A stretch of DNA of 64,000 nt from Varroa destructor (GCF_002443255.2 NW_019211455.1:4322597-4386596), one strand, 5' to 3'. Positions 13,711-26,500 are shown, numbered from the stretch's first letter. Made by a program: numbers and translations. Notes: a model not told the origin generated them from the sequence alone.

Positions 13711-13801
13711 CGAGAGCGAGCCTGAACCAGGTGCACAGTGCCAATGACGCCGATAACTCTAAATCGTTCTGTCCATTCGACTAATGTAGGAGCCTTCTTC
13801 T
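13711..13801 (-). CDS. Candidate internal exon
   Basis: The acceptor is cccacggtgtttcag and the donor GTAAGA follows 13711. It is 91 nt with 29 open codons: KKAPTLVEWTERFRVIGVIG and a short basic end. The frame stays open upstream of the acceptor to an ATG cluster near 13955, where it would encode a hydrophobic stretch (ELVVLLLACCYYSS). No partner exon or family is recognised. Confidence 0.22.
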
Positions 13802-16525
13802 CTGAAACACCGTGGGTATGCCAGGCAATCCCTAGCACCCAGTAAGCAGCTACCATGGAAGAATAATAACAGCAAGCTAATAATAGTACAACCAGCTCTG
13901 CATAACAGTCAGTCTGATGATAAAGCAGACTAGCGCTTGGCGAAGACATCATCAAAGGCTCGCCAGGCCAACAGAAAGATGGGCCTGATTAAAGTGGCGC
14001 AGGTCTACCAGGGTTTCGCAGACCAAGGAAACATCTATGCTCTAAACTATGAGCCCTGGGTTCGTTATTTTATGGCTCGTTTCTATCTAACATTCTAAGT
14101 TTGCGAACCCAATTAAAGGTCTTACTTTAAGTTATTCGTAGATCAATGCTATCTGATATCCACGTTTTGACATTATTCAATGCGCTTGCGCTACTCATAA
14201 AGTACAGTGATTCCTTTAAATACTCGTATACATACGTATTAGTAACAGTAAATTTGCACTAAATCTGGTAAAGGGCAATCGACCTGTGTGTACAATACCC
14301 TAATAAGGGCCGTTTCCACGACACTAATTAGTAAGTAGGGGCAATATAACTGAGTTTGTGAACTGAGGAAAAAGCACATAATGATTTATAGTGGGTATCT
14401 TGCAAGTACCGAAGTCTGGGGTAAATAACGGTTTTGTATTACAATTGCTATATGATGATAACCAATAGACTAATATGAATCTGAATACTTCAAATTCTAT
14501 TATGTTTGAAGAAATGATGCGCTGACGGAACCAAGACGAATTACTAAAACCTCAAGAACTACAGAATAAGGCGTATTCCTTCGATAGCTAAACAGGGCGA
14601 TACGGGTGGTGCCAATAATGCACGTTTTTTTAGTCTTTTGTTCAAAATATACGTCATAAGTACGTCGAGCACTTCTCTGTCTAAAGCTTTAGAAATAATT
14701 TTCGGTTCTTCAACCGTCAAACGGGTAACTCTGCATTTTTTTTTGCTCGCAGCTAACTCGCTGAAACCCTTCTAAACTGTGTTGGGTATTTGCCCGGAAT
14801 CTATGCTTTACCTCTGAGGCTTAGGCTTTGCGCGTTAACCTTCACGCCATCCGTAAACTTGCAGACGGCTGTCAAGCTAGCCCGCTAGGGAAGTGTACGG
14901 TATCGAGATATGGCAATGATCTCTTTGAAAAAAACGTGTGAGACTGTCTAAGCTAAACTGAAAATGTTTCCTACATCAGTAATTGAGGAGTTCAACCAGA
15001 TGCTTTCTCTTAGTAGGCATCGGACTTGATGCCATGTTAAGTAATTTGTTCGCATTGTTCAGGGGTTCAGCTGAGACCTGTTTGCCCGCCCATACCATTG
15101 AACACTTTGGTCAGTAAAAGTCGAGTAAATGTCTAATTCATTGGAAAGGGACAGTAGACGAAAGCTAAATCCAAATGAAAACACTTTTATTGTAGTACAC
15201 GCGGATTCTACCGCGATTTCCGAGCGGGTAATCGGGCTCCGAGGGGAACTAATTCTATCGGCCTGCAGGTGAGCGACAGGTAAGGTTATGAAAGGATGCA
15301 TCGGTTATCGGATAATCCAAAATTTTTCATGAGAGTACAGACAACCTTACAGCAACTTTCGATAAGTCCTCAATTTTTCAGAGACAAATGTAGAATACGA
15401 GGTGTTGGGAAATCTAGCGGAGTCATGCTTCGATGGACTGCGGGCATTTGTGGTATCTGGAATGGCCCAGACATACCAAGGCGTCCGTCGTTCTAGAAAG
15501 GTGAAACACTATCGGGGTTGATCTCCGATACGAACCTATAATAATATAAACAGTTAAAGCAATACTGGTCGAGATCGGGGTTTGATACGTCGCTCTTTCG
15601 TTCTAGCAGTAAAAATGTGCACACTTCATAGGAGCTCGAGAAGCAGCGGAACTATACTTCTTCACAGAAGTACTAATCTCGCTGTTCCTGGCTATTTTGT
15701 TTTTCAAATATCGATTTTTGACAAACTGCCTAAAACTGTCCCCTCATATAAAGGTCCGTCGCACCTTCCCAACAATACCTTTGCGTAGGTTATAATATCT
15801 GGTCGATGAGCATGCTGCGGTCGTGAGACGCAATAGCTCTCGCACCCTGGAACGTGAGGGTGAGCCTTCGGCCGCCAAGAGTGATGATGCAACCAGCGTG
15901 ATACGGTTTGGGCAGCGGGTTTCCAAAGCGTTAACTACGTGTCACGCTTAGCCACGAGTTGACAGGAGTGCTTAAATCGTTTTCAAAATTGTTATTACGA
16001 TAACAGTTCTAAGTACCAGAACTTGTACACTGCCGTATTCGTTCTGTGGAGATGAACAAATATTGATAACCATGGTGGCGGGATGGCTGGATTTTGCCGG
16101 TCGTATACGTAATACCAGTAGTATAGGTCTGCCGAAAATCAATTCTGTTATTTAGCGCTGATCTATGTTCCTACGATACCGAATCAAACACACAATCGCT
16201 CTTTGTTCAATCCGCCAGATTCGAAGGCGTCTGACTTGGCATTGGCGGTTTCGTTTATCAAGCAATCATTTTGTAGAGCTTTCATAAAAAGTTAAGATGG
16301 AGTCCATAGTATCCTATCTCATCGAGGACCTGTGTGGAACAGTGGCAGACGGTGCCATGTGATTATTCGGATTTATATTGGTTCATCTTCATCTTTTTTT
16401 ATTTTTATACAGACGCTAATTTGCTTGCAAATATCGCAGATGCAGAGTAGAATATATTGTAAAACTAGTAACAGTACTGGCGAATCCACTGAGCGCAAAT
16501 AACGAAATGGACGGATAAGGTGCAG
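13802..16525. other. No supported gene
   Basis: There are short frames on both strands, for instance 15296-15496 with an ATG, but no convincing splice pair. I see nothing else. Confidence 0.45.
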
Positions 16526-16590
16526 AGAGTCCGTGGTAGTTTAGTGGTTAAGGTGTCTGACACGCTTTGTTTTGCGCTCGGAGTCCGCCA
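16526..16590 (+). repeat. Degenerate tRNA-like element (possible SINE head)
   Basis: GTCCGTGGTAGTTTAGTGG at about 16529-16547 matches a tRNA 5' half with a Pol III A box. About 30 bases later, CTCGGAGTCCGCC resembles a B box with one inserted G. The cloverleaf does not close well, so this is not a functional tRNA gene. A tRNA pseudogene or the head of a tRNA-derived SINE fits best. Confidence 0.35.
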
Positions 16591-16618
16591 GCTAGCCAGC
16601 CAGCTAGCCAGCCAGCCG
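16587..16618 (+). repeat. Short GCCAGCTA/GCCA tandem repeat
   Basis: GCCAGCTAGCCA units are repeated from 16587 to 16618, directly following the tRNA-like segment. Confidence 0.8.
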
Positions 16619-18144
16619 TACGATGAAACGCCTGACGACGACATCAAACTCGATGGCAAAACGAAATGGCAGAACACTCCAGGAGCTGGTGCAGTGCGTT
16701 AAATCTGTTTGACTGTTATACGTGTTTCATTGAGGAGTCGCTGTAACCCAGAGCTGTGAACGTGCGACGAATCTTCGAAGTACGGTGCGGCACTGAAGTC
16801 GTATAGATAAATTGAAAGTGGCGGGCGTCACACATATACGTAGACGCTTTTGTTTGCGCAGAGCAGTTTTATTAGATTCTTACGACCTACGGAATTTTTT
16901 AAGCTAAATGTAAAAAACAAAGATCACAACTCAGTTTGGGTATCACGGTTATCTTGTTTTTCCATGTAATGATTAGGATGTCCTACTTTAATTGGAAGTT
17001 TGATATGCAATAACGGGGACAGTTATTTATTATTATATAACCTTATAACCTTTTATCGTATTGTTTATGTTGCTGTAGTAAGGCTCTATGGGACTTAAGC
17101 AACACGTTTTACTGTTCTTTTCAATCTATCGAAATATATTTGCGTAGCGAAAAATCAGCATTCCTTTTTGTTATACAATCAATGTGCATCCCAGCCTTTC
17201 ACACCGATTCACATCTTTATCTCTCTTTATTTAATATTTAGATAATTATGTAACTATTTGAAAATCTCAGCAGTCTATACGTTTGTCCTGCAAGCGTGAT
17301 GACTTTATAGCAAGGTTCAAATATGGCGACCGAAGGTCAGACGGCGCGTCCAGTACCAGCTAATAAAGAACGCAGATTGACACAATATGTTCATTTCAAT
17401 ACAATAACAACTTAGCCTTTATGGCCTGATACAATTTTCGATGAGCATCGGCTAGGTGCTGTTTCAACCGCGTACGCGATGGCAAAAAAACTTTTCATAA
17501 GAACGTTTTATTACCCATACTAGGGTGGTCTAATTTTTCCATGCTGGAGGGTTTTTAGTGTATTTGAGCGTTCGATTTGCTTAGTTATACAGCGCCAGAA
17601 ATATAATAGCATTCAGTGTTCAGCTCTCACATTTTGGGGCTTTTTCTATTAGTTTCAATAACTTACCAACGACAAAGCGGCCGAAAGTTACGAAGCTAAA
17701 ACCTAAAAGTATGGCTCTAGGCCTTCTAAGTAGCACGTAGCTCACAGTTAAGGCTGTTGATTGTTTGTGATGCTGTTACTGCCGAATCCTAGGTCACCCT
17801 AGGTTTACTGCGGACAAGTCATACTATACATCCAACAAGCGAAACTTAGGATCAATACAACGGTAAACACGAAACTTACTACCGTTACCACTGCTTTTGG
17901 TGCTTACATAATTTTCCTGGTGGTCGTAACAGATCGAGAGCGCCGGTAGACAATAAAACCTCGGCCACAATCAGCTGATATCGCTGACAGCATGAGATTA
18001 GTGGGGGTAGCAAGATGGGTGGAAATAAGAACGATATTTTCTCTCAAAATGTCCCAAAAAATAAGCATCAGCTGCGTCAAAATGGCTTCAGCAGTAACAG
18101 AAACACAGCGGCACGTTACGGGTTAACGTAATAAGGAACAAGTA

Positions 18145-18192
18145 TGGTAAACATATCGTATACATGGAGGTAAATATATCGTGTACATGAGG
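18145..18192 (+). repeat. Imperfect 23-bp tandem duplication
   Basis: GTAAACATATCGTATACATG and GTAAATATATCGTGTACATG follow each other with a 23-bp period. It is non-coding. Confidence 0.7.
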
Positions 18193-18710
18193 GTCGAGTC
18201 AGCCGCATAAAGACGAAATGTCGATTAAACGACAAAATAAACAAAAGGCAAGCCAATAGAAAAAAAAGTGATGCAAGAACTGTTCGTGTATATTCGATAC
18301 ATGTAGTACTAAATATATTTGTTAACTGTTATCGAAGCGATGCCAGTCGAAAGTGTTCACTCGTTTTGTAGTGAGCATCCTGTGGCCTATTCGACATAAG
18401 TGAAATTTTCATTGGACATAAATGGCGTCCCCCGCAAGCTTAATTCGGATGTCGTACTGCTATATCGTCCATAACGGACAAGTTTTTATTCTTTTTAGGT
18501 AAAAACCGATCGGCCTTTAACGACTATACGCCACTCTATAAGCTGCTCACAAAATTAATGGTTACATTACTGATTTAGCGAGTGATAGAATCGTCTCTCG
18601 CTACGGTGCATAATTTTATCGCAAAAGAGTTTTTCTAAGAAAATTATCGCATTTTTAGGGTACGTTAGTCAAATGAAAAAAAAACAAATCCAGATGACAA
18701 AATGCTGTGT

Positions 18711-18788
18711 TGATTTTTGATTGATTTTTGATTAAAAACTTGATTGATTTTGATTAATTTCCATTGATTTTTTTTGATTAAAAACTTA
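18711..18788 (+). repeat. Degenerate TTGATTTTTGATTA repeat cluster
   Basis: Several copies of (T)TGATTTTTGATT occur, with TTGATTAAAAACTT appearing twice. It is low-complexity, AT-rich and non-coding. Confidence 0.75.
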
Positions 18789-20793
18789 CTGTGTTAAAAA
18801 CTTCCATCGTTTCTTTAGATATTGTACTGTTTAGGACTGTGACTGGCCAAAGCTGGCTATAGGTCTTACACTAGGACCAGCTATCTATTAATTCTGATGG
18901 GACCCTATCCGCATTAACTATCGATATATTTAGCTAACAACCTGCCATTCTATTTTGCAAGTAGCTATACATATATATATGCGCAACATTACCATATGAA
19001 TATAGGCTTAATATTATACGCATAGTAATAATAATATCTGATTTGGGATGTGTTCGAAGTTCACAGTTTGGTGGGGCCGATACTGAGGCTGCTGCTATCG
19101 ACAAGGCTTGTGGATGGGGATCACTTTAAGTTTATGTTAGAAGAAAAAATAACTCCGCCGATTATTATCCAACACCAGGGTTGAAATATACCTTTAGCTA
19201 GTAGGAAGCGTTTGACAGTTGCTATAGCGGAAAAAAATGTCGTCGACTTATTGCCAATTTTAGATATTCTAACGCGCTTGAAAATACCTCGAGGATTTTT
19301 GCCGGTTTAATTGCATTACGCTTGTATTATATTATATTTGACACCGATTTTCAATATGTATCTTATTGCGGAACTCGAGTTAACAGACTCTGGTCAACAA
19401 GAATAACTTCGAATTGTATAGCCGAAATGGAATAATGTCGAATTGTTTCAAGCGATTATCGTTATCGTATGTCAACAAAGTTTCTGGTTAGCTTTTGAAA
19501 GTCTGATTCCAATTCGAACTCATTGCGTTTAAGCCTCTTTCAGACGGAGGTATCACGCTAGAGCTATTATAAGCGCTGTCATCACAACACAATTATAAAA
19601 GGATATTATTTCAGGAAGGTGATGGGTCGCTCAACAATTCTGCTTTCAAAAATCTATATTAAAACAAAAAAAAACTGAATATGTGTAACGAGTGCGTGGA
19701 ATATTTCTTTCTGGTGACAAAGCAACGGTACATTAATTTTCATAGCATGCTTTTACGCGCGAATAACTGTTTAAATAATTATTAGCATTATTATTCTGAA
19801 TAAATTAGCCTTCCTGCGGGGATATAATTTTATGCTGCATTGGAAACCCGTATGTTGTTACAGAGGGGGGCTAAATAAACAGAGTAGTCCAACAGATGTC
19901 GCGTTTTGTTATCAACAGTTGCAGCTTCACGTTTATAGCGACAGTAAACGTTTGTATCATAGCCAGATCGTGAAAGCAATGCCCAAAAGCATAGGACCTA
20001 AAATCGTCTATATTTTTGCAGTGCGCCTTCGAAAAGTCAAGCATATAGCTTACATCGAAGTTCAGAGATATGTTTTTTTAGCAGTACTTATTTATTACAG
20101 GTCTGTAGGAAAAGTTAGTGCCACCTTATTCACGCGTACGTATACAACCATACATTGGGCAAAATCTACTGTAATTCACAAAGAAGTTCTGAGTATATAT
20201 AATAATAGGTACAATGTCTGAATAGTACACATGCCCTTAAAAGTATATGTATATACGGAAGAAGTGATATTATTTTCGATTTGTATGTGTCCAGAAGAAC
20301 AAGATCCGAAAGCCAAAACAAGTATTTGGGATCCATTGCAGGTTCCCAAAAATACCCAGACCGGTGTGGTCTATACAGATCCTGAATAACCTTTTCTATG
20401 GGATGTTCGCTTTCTTTGAAATATATTCCGTTCGATAATAAGGTTTTGATGTTGGAAACACTGATTTAGCCCACGCCCTGTGACGCCGTCATTTGACATG
20501 GCTAAAAAAATCGTTTCGGTTTCTTTGGATAGTCATTAACGATGTTCGCGAAAGCAATAATTGCGCCCGTTGAAGTACATACCTCTCCTACAGCAGAGCC
20601 AAAAGCTACGATACCATTTGTAGATGTATTGATCTAAACGCAAACTCATCTTTCTTCCAGATCATTGCGTACGTGTTTTAATTTAATAGTACCAACCTTT
20701 AAAACCTAAGCAGGTTCATCTAATTCCACCCGCCCCCTTTCGTTCCTCTATTATATTTTTGACTATAAACATATAACGCAAAAAAGATTGCTG

Positions 20794-20840
20794 CACTCTC
20801 TTCTTGTAAGAAGAGAGTGAAGAACTTCTTATAAGAAGTT
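20794..20840. repeat. Two adjacent perfect short palindromes
   Basis: CACTCTCTTCTT (20794-20805) pairs with 20808-20819 around a GT. Three bases later, AACTTCTTATAAGAAGTT (20823-20840) is a perfect 18-bp palindrome. The two share the CTTCTT/AAGAAG core. Confidence 0.9.
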
Positions 20841-20975
20841 TGATAAATTAAATAGAACCAAATGTGGATTTCATTAATAACTTGGTAGTTCCTCGGTGAA
20901 GCGAAGGACCATCGCGAAGGGCCATCGTTTAGCTGTTCTATTCGACCTAAGTGAAATTTTTTATTTTTTTTTTTA

Positions 20976-21209
20976 CTACGTGCTACTAATGTCTTTAACA
21001 TGGCCTGTGATCTTTGATCGTCCTTCATGTTCAACTGTAGACCGTGCGTTGCTATTGGAAGATTGGTCTGAATACAAATTATATATGGTACTCGCTTGGA
21101 GACTTTGCCCGCTTTCAAGTTCTTCATACACTCTCATAATGTTATCTGCAAATTTGGCTAAACCCACTTTTCTATAGTGTCCTGTCATTGATTCGCCTGA
21201 GGTAGCCAT
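20976..21209 (-). CDS. Small ATG-initiated ORF ending in a poly(A)-like tract
   Basis: It has 77 codons from ATG to TAG. The peptide starts MATSGESMTGHYRKVGLAKF, is hydrophilic and protein-like (YEELESGQSLQAS...), and matches no family I know. Directly after the stop, the same strand reads TAAAAAAAAAAATAAAAAAT, which could be a decayed poly(A) tail of a retro-copied transcript. Length alone is within chance. Confidence 0.28.
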   Translation of the reverse strand: MATSGESMTGHYRKVGLAKFADNIMRVYEELESGQSLQASTIYNLYSDQSSNSNARSTVEHEGRSKITGHVKDISST

Positions 21210-21849
21210 TATTTACTAAGTCGGCTTGTATCCTAGAAATTATGACTGATGATTTTTTTACCATCTTGGGATGCGCGCACTAATGAAATGGAGTCCTAAG
21301 TCATAGCAACTCTTCAGTATTATAACTTACACCTTTCAGCTTAAGAATAATGTACCGTATCGAGTGCCTTGGATTTCATCATCCGTACTAAGTTACGTCA
21401 ACTTTTCGACAGCAAAAAACTTCTTTAATGTATTCCAAGTGCTCATTCTAGTGTCATTTGTGCATGCACTTTCATCACTAACGATAATATGCCATTTTCA
21501 TTTTAAATCGGCTAGCCGGTGTGCATCTTATTGTTTAAAATTGCCCATCGTCTTTGCCCAAATATCTGTAACATCACGAAGCTAGGATCGTTATTTTGCC
21601 CTTGGGCGATGACGGAATTTCACATTGTGGCTTTGTATAGAACATGTAAAAAATGTATGTGCTATCCGGTGATAACTTATATCAAGGTTCTAAAGCCAGT
21701 TCGCCTGCTACTTTAACATTTGGTGCTGGTGCTTCGTTTTTTAATGTTTTCAAGCCATCTCCGAAGAAATGTTTGACTTTTTAGTTATTTTAGATTGTTT
21801 TTCTGCCAATTGAAGGTAATATTTTGTATGTCTTTGTCGATCCTCAGCG

Positions 21850-21907
21850 CAGGAGTCCTTGGGAGGTCCTGCGCTCCTTTGAGCGCAGGACCTCCCAAGG
21901 ACTCCTG
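21850..21907. repeat. Perfect 27-bp hairpin, 4-nt loop
   Basis: The left arm is 21850-21876 (begins CAGGAGTCCTTGGG), the loop is CTTT 21877-21880, and the right arm is 21881-21907 (ends CCCAAGGACTCCTG). There are no mismatches. It is GC-rich in an AT-rich setting. It is too short and too perfect for a typical miRNA precursor; a young foldback or template-switch product fits better. Confidence 0.95.
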
Positions 21908-23143
21908 GTGGTATTTTTTTTTCTAAACTTTAAAATGGGGCACATTTACATTTACAGACATTTAGACGGGTATGCAATATCAAATTATTGGATCTACACT
22001 TTAGATCCTTAAACTATTAAAGTGTAACACGATTGCAACATTGACCCATATGACACCTTCTGTCTCGCTGTACCTGGGCCATAAGCCTACGCCCTTCGTG
22101 CAAGTCTACGACTATAGTGAAACCATGATCTATGTTTTCGCGGAGACGAAAAAAGCTGTGCTTAGATTGGGGAACTTCAATCAGATGCTGCGTATAAGTC
22201 CTGGCGAGGTACAGCTCAAGTTCTTTAGCTTTCATTTTTAAGACGACCCGTAGAAAATCGTATGGGTTACAAAGGGAACAATACCTTCAACAGGTACAGA
22301 CCCGTTTAACTGCCAATACAGAACGTTAATCGTACCAGTAGCAATAGTTCCATGACAGTTCGACGGCGTCTGCGGTTAACTCCTCGGCCTTCGTACATCG
22401 CTTCTACGAGATGTTTGCGACAAAGGTACGACAGCACATGCGATGCTACTATTTTTTGGCAGAAGAAGGAATTTCCCTATTATATTCTTCAATAAGGTGT
22501 CACAAAGCGGGAGCTAGCACAAAATATCTGAAGCCTACGCAACAACAGACCGCCACTCTAGATAGAGTCTGTTACGAACATCTCAAATGCGTCGTCGTTC
22601 TGACACCGGGTTGGATGACACTATTTAATAAATGTTTACCCATTAGCATAATTCTTGCCCAGTGAGGTGATGCTATATCCTTAGTAATCCCAAAAAGAAG
22701 GAGCCACCCAAGCGACCGTCGTCATGATGAAAAAGCATTTGCTATAAACTGTTCTTCGGTTTGTTAACTATCAGACTACACAGTCAGCGTACATAATATT
22801 CCAACGGACCGACATGGGTTTCGACAGAAACGGCGTGCAGGATCCTGGCCTGGTAATGCCGCACAGTCCGTTATACGCGGCATTCAAGGCACCTCACGTC
22901 ATCGTCCACAGACAGAATTATGCTCACGCCGATCGAACTGCGTGTCCCAATGAATGTGCTCTATCTTCTCGCTGCAATTCTACAGGAAATTAGAAGCGAC
23001 ATACTCGCGCTTTTCCCATGAACCAATGGCCTAGCTTAGGTAAACCATCTAAGCCCACTCTTATTTTCCGCCTGATGGGGGGACTCCCTAATTAAATAAG
23101 AGGGCTATAGAAATCAGTCAAAATCATCCTGAATGCAAACGTC

Positions 23144-23506
23144 TTAGCGATATACGGGTCGAATGACTCTACGAGCGGCAGTCCCCAATTTTGAACTGAC
23201 TGTAAACCTGACTAAAGCAGAGGCGATAGAGTTTAAAAGATAACGCAAGAAAGCGTCCACTTTCCACCACCTCGTACCTTTTTGTGCCAGGTCACTTGTT
23301 GCCTTTTTAAACCGATTTTCGTGTTTGGGGCCGTTCTTCTTTGCAAATAACAGAGGTTTCACTGTGCGCGCATCCCCGAAAGATGCAGGAAGACACTGTT
23401 GGCCATATGGATGATTCAATGGATTCATTGGCTTGCCCTCGGCGGTCGCTCTGAGCCCGTTCGACTTCGAAGTAGTGTCGATCACATCGTAAGGGGTACA
23501 CGTCAT
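23144..23506 (-). CDS. Unrecognised small ORF (120 codons, ATG start)
   Basis: It runs from ATG to TAA with a protein-like composition: an N-terminal part MTCTPYDVIDTTSKSNGL, a Lys-rich middle (FAKKNGPKHENRFKKATSD), a hydrophobic stretch (FLRYLLNSIASALVRF) and a basic end (AARRVIRP). It is GC-richer than the flanks. The ATG sits directly behind an acceptor-like cttcctag. No domain is recognised; a frame this long is near the chance limit for the window. Confidence 0.27.
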   Translation of the reverse strand: MTCTPYDVIDTTSKSNGLRATAEGKPMNPLNHPYGQQCLPASFGDARTVKPLLFAKKNGPKHENRFKKATSDLAQKGTRWWKVDAFLRYLLNSIASALVRFTVSSKLGTAARRVIRPVYR

Positions 23507-26500
23507 CTAGGAAGATCTTACAGTGAATAATTTCGAGTAATTAAATCGCGCCAAAGCCTTTTTTTCTCAAAAGAACACTGGGACTACATATAGTGAGCCG
23601 CAATTGGATCGCCATTGCTGTCTGAGGACACACGTCGTCTCTTCGGGCCCCTGGCAACGGAAGCCTTCATGCTGGACATTAGGAAGCAAGACTGAAAATT
23701 TGCGGAAATTGATGCGGGTCTTTTTGGTACGAATGCAATAGAAAGTAACGATTAAAAAAAAAGATAAAACAATACATTGATACTCGCTTTGCCATAAATT
23801 CTGTAACATACCCCGCCTCTACGAACCTGGCAATATATGTGAAAGCTGGAGACGCGAGAGAAATTGTGATAGATATCATGTCTATCGTTAATTGCTGCTA
23901 TCATTGTTAGGACATCTGGGAAATTTCTTGGCTTAGTTTTATAAACTCGTGTGACCTATATGAGGTGAAGTGTTTTCAATGGTTCTATATATTTTCTCTG
24001 ACATTGGAATATTGTGTTGCCGGCCTGAATATTCATATATTCAAAAACTTCTTTATTACTACCAGCGAGGGTGAATCAATAAAGTTCGATTTATTGAAAA
24101 AGCAGAGAACAGTTATATAAAAACAATGTTTCCTGCCCACATACTCTCATATTACTGTATATATTTTTAAAACTTTAAGGCATTCGATTGTTACATAGCT
24201 ATTTAGATGGGGCTGCTTGCACCAAGCTTGCTTGTTCGTAGTCTGTGGCATTTGCTAAATACCAGCGCAGTATTGATGGTCGATGTATACAAATAATAAC
24301 ACAAGTCTTATTAATTAATAATACAAGTCTTATTATCGACCTAACCTAACCTAACCTTTCCCACTGCTCGTCTGCTTCTCTACTCCTCTGAAGTGTTATT
24401 AGATTCAAACCTGGCAATATCAAATGTGAAACTGTTGCCAGCTAGGTTGTGCGCTACAATATAACACGTTACGTACACGTATCCAGTTAGCGTACGTACA
24501 TAGGGGATTCGTCATGAATATCTGACTGAAATCGAGCGTACAAGTTGAACTCTAGATAGAACCTTGAACCGGCATTAACTTAAGAGTAACTACCGCCAGT
24601 ATCGACTGCATACTAAACTGCCGATGTCTTTAGTTGTTGTTTGTTATGAATATTATTACATTAATTTCCCTATTTCTTCACGATTCGGGCAATTTATTAT
24701 GATTGCTGGTATTATTATTATTGAGAAGAGAAGCCCTCTCTACAATTCTCTTTCTGCTCTAACCGCGTAATACGTATTGCTAGTATCCGACTATATCTTT
24801 ATGATGTAGTGAATGTGTCAGGCAGAGCCAGAAGTTATGCTACCGCTCTGACTAGAAGACTGGAGTGTAGCATTCGGTAGTGAATTCTAGTAAACTAACT
24901 GGTCCAAGGATTGTCCTTCAAATATTTATTTTCCAAGTTAACGATAAGACTTGTATTGGAAATCATATCACTTGCCTGCAATAGTGATCGACTCCTGGAT
25001 TCTAATCATTCGACGGGCCCGTTAACACATTTGGCCAGTGAGCCATTTCTGAGGCAAACAAAAAATTACCGACAAAAAATTATTAAAAACATGTTAGTTT
25101 TTTTTTTTTAATAATTAAGCGTTACAAAGTGATTGCGCGCTTACTCAATACACATCAATAAAAACTATTAATACTTTTTTAATATGTACCGAAACATTGA
25201 AATAACGTACCTACCCCTTAGTATGTGGTAAATTTATAGTGAATAAAAAATCAATCTACAATGACTACAAATATGGGTTTCGAAAAAAAAAAAACAGCTT
25301 TGCTGTAATAAAGTTTCCATTTGTATTGATATGAATGTTACCGTCACGCAAAATTCATTTAATTGAGGTCTCGTTTACTTCGTGTATTCCTTGATAAGCG
25401 CTCATATTGTGTGTTGTATAGGTGATATGAAAATCTCTAAATATCGATATCTCACACGTTAAGACCTGATAAATTCAGCATTTTTATGCAATAAACAAAT
25501 ATGGCCGGATACTCGAAGCACCTATTTTTTTTTTGTAATTATTTTTCATTAAAAAAAGCATATCGGATGCGACGGTTGTCTCCGACATACAAAGCCCATT
25601 ACGTAAGCTTTTTATAAGAATCGCAGCAGGCCACAGACTGCGCCTGAATGAAAAAAAAACTTTACAGAGTTAGCGATATGGCATACTTTTGCGTAACATC
25701 TGACAGACTTTAAAATAATGATCGTTTGTTTTCATTTTTTTATGAGTTTACTTCAATTTTCTGTAACGGCCAGCCACTTGTTTTGAATACTTTTTGTAAC
25801 AAAAACATGTGCTATTTAAACTTGTACTGGAAATCTTTTCGGAATAGAATATGTCAGTATTCTAGAACGGTCTAAATCAGAACTGAGGGCACAGTCTCGA
25901 TTTGGCAAGAAACAGTCTTTTAAAAAGTGGTTTCGAAATACTTACAATGCTATTTTGGAATGCCGCAACTTGAACTTTTTTTGCAATGGGTTTAACTTTT
26001 TTTTTGATCTGACAAAACTGGCCCCCTATCTCGACAACAAGACGCTCTGCCTACTACCATGCAAGCGTGTTAAAACCATCGACAAACTTTCCTACAGGTC
26101 CCTCGGGCCTTCGTAAAAGCTGAAGCTCTTAGTTAACACCTCATCATATGAATTATTCGTTAATTCACATACAATATCACCGTAATGTTTATTGAGAACT
26201 ACAAAAAAAAACTTCGCTATACTAGTCCAATGCAAAGGTCAAATTTAAAAAGAAAGTCAATAAGAGTTCAGCAGTATGACTCAAAAGACCTGCTTTCAAA
26301 TATGAAGGCGGAAGGATGCACCCGTTCTCGTATATGCATATTCAGGGTTGTAACGTTTTCATTCGTATGTGGTGATGATCTTAATCAGCCTAGTACGTTT
26401 AGGAAGCACTTCTAGCGAGCTGTTTTAACTAAGCTTCTATAAAATTAATGAAATAAGGATCTGCACGTCGAGACAGATTGAGCCTAATTGAAAACAGGCC

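Larger units (their letters stand above)
16619..20793. other. No supported gene; simple repeats
   Basis: It contains the tandem duplication at 18145 and the TTGATT repeat cluster at 18711. A 129-codon frame at 19832-20221 is within chance length and has no motif. Confidence 0.5.

Noticed and set aside
19832..20221. 129-codon + strand frame with ATG
   Set aside because: At this base composition one or two frames of this length are expected by chance in the window. It has no motif, no composition shift and no splice support.
20720..21127. 135-codon minus strand frame
   Set aside because: It runs through A-runs and short palindromes, with low-complexity Lys/Phe content. It overlaps a better small ORF and has no motif.
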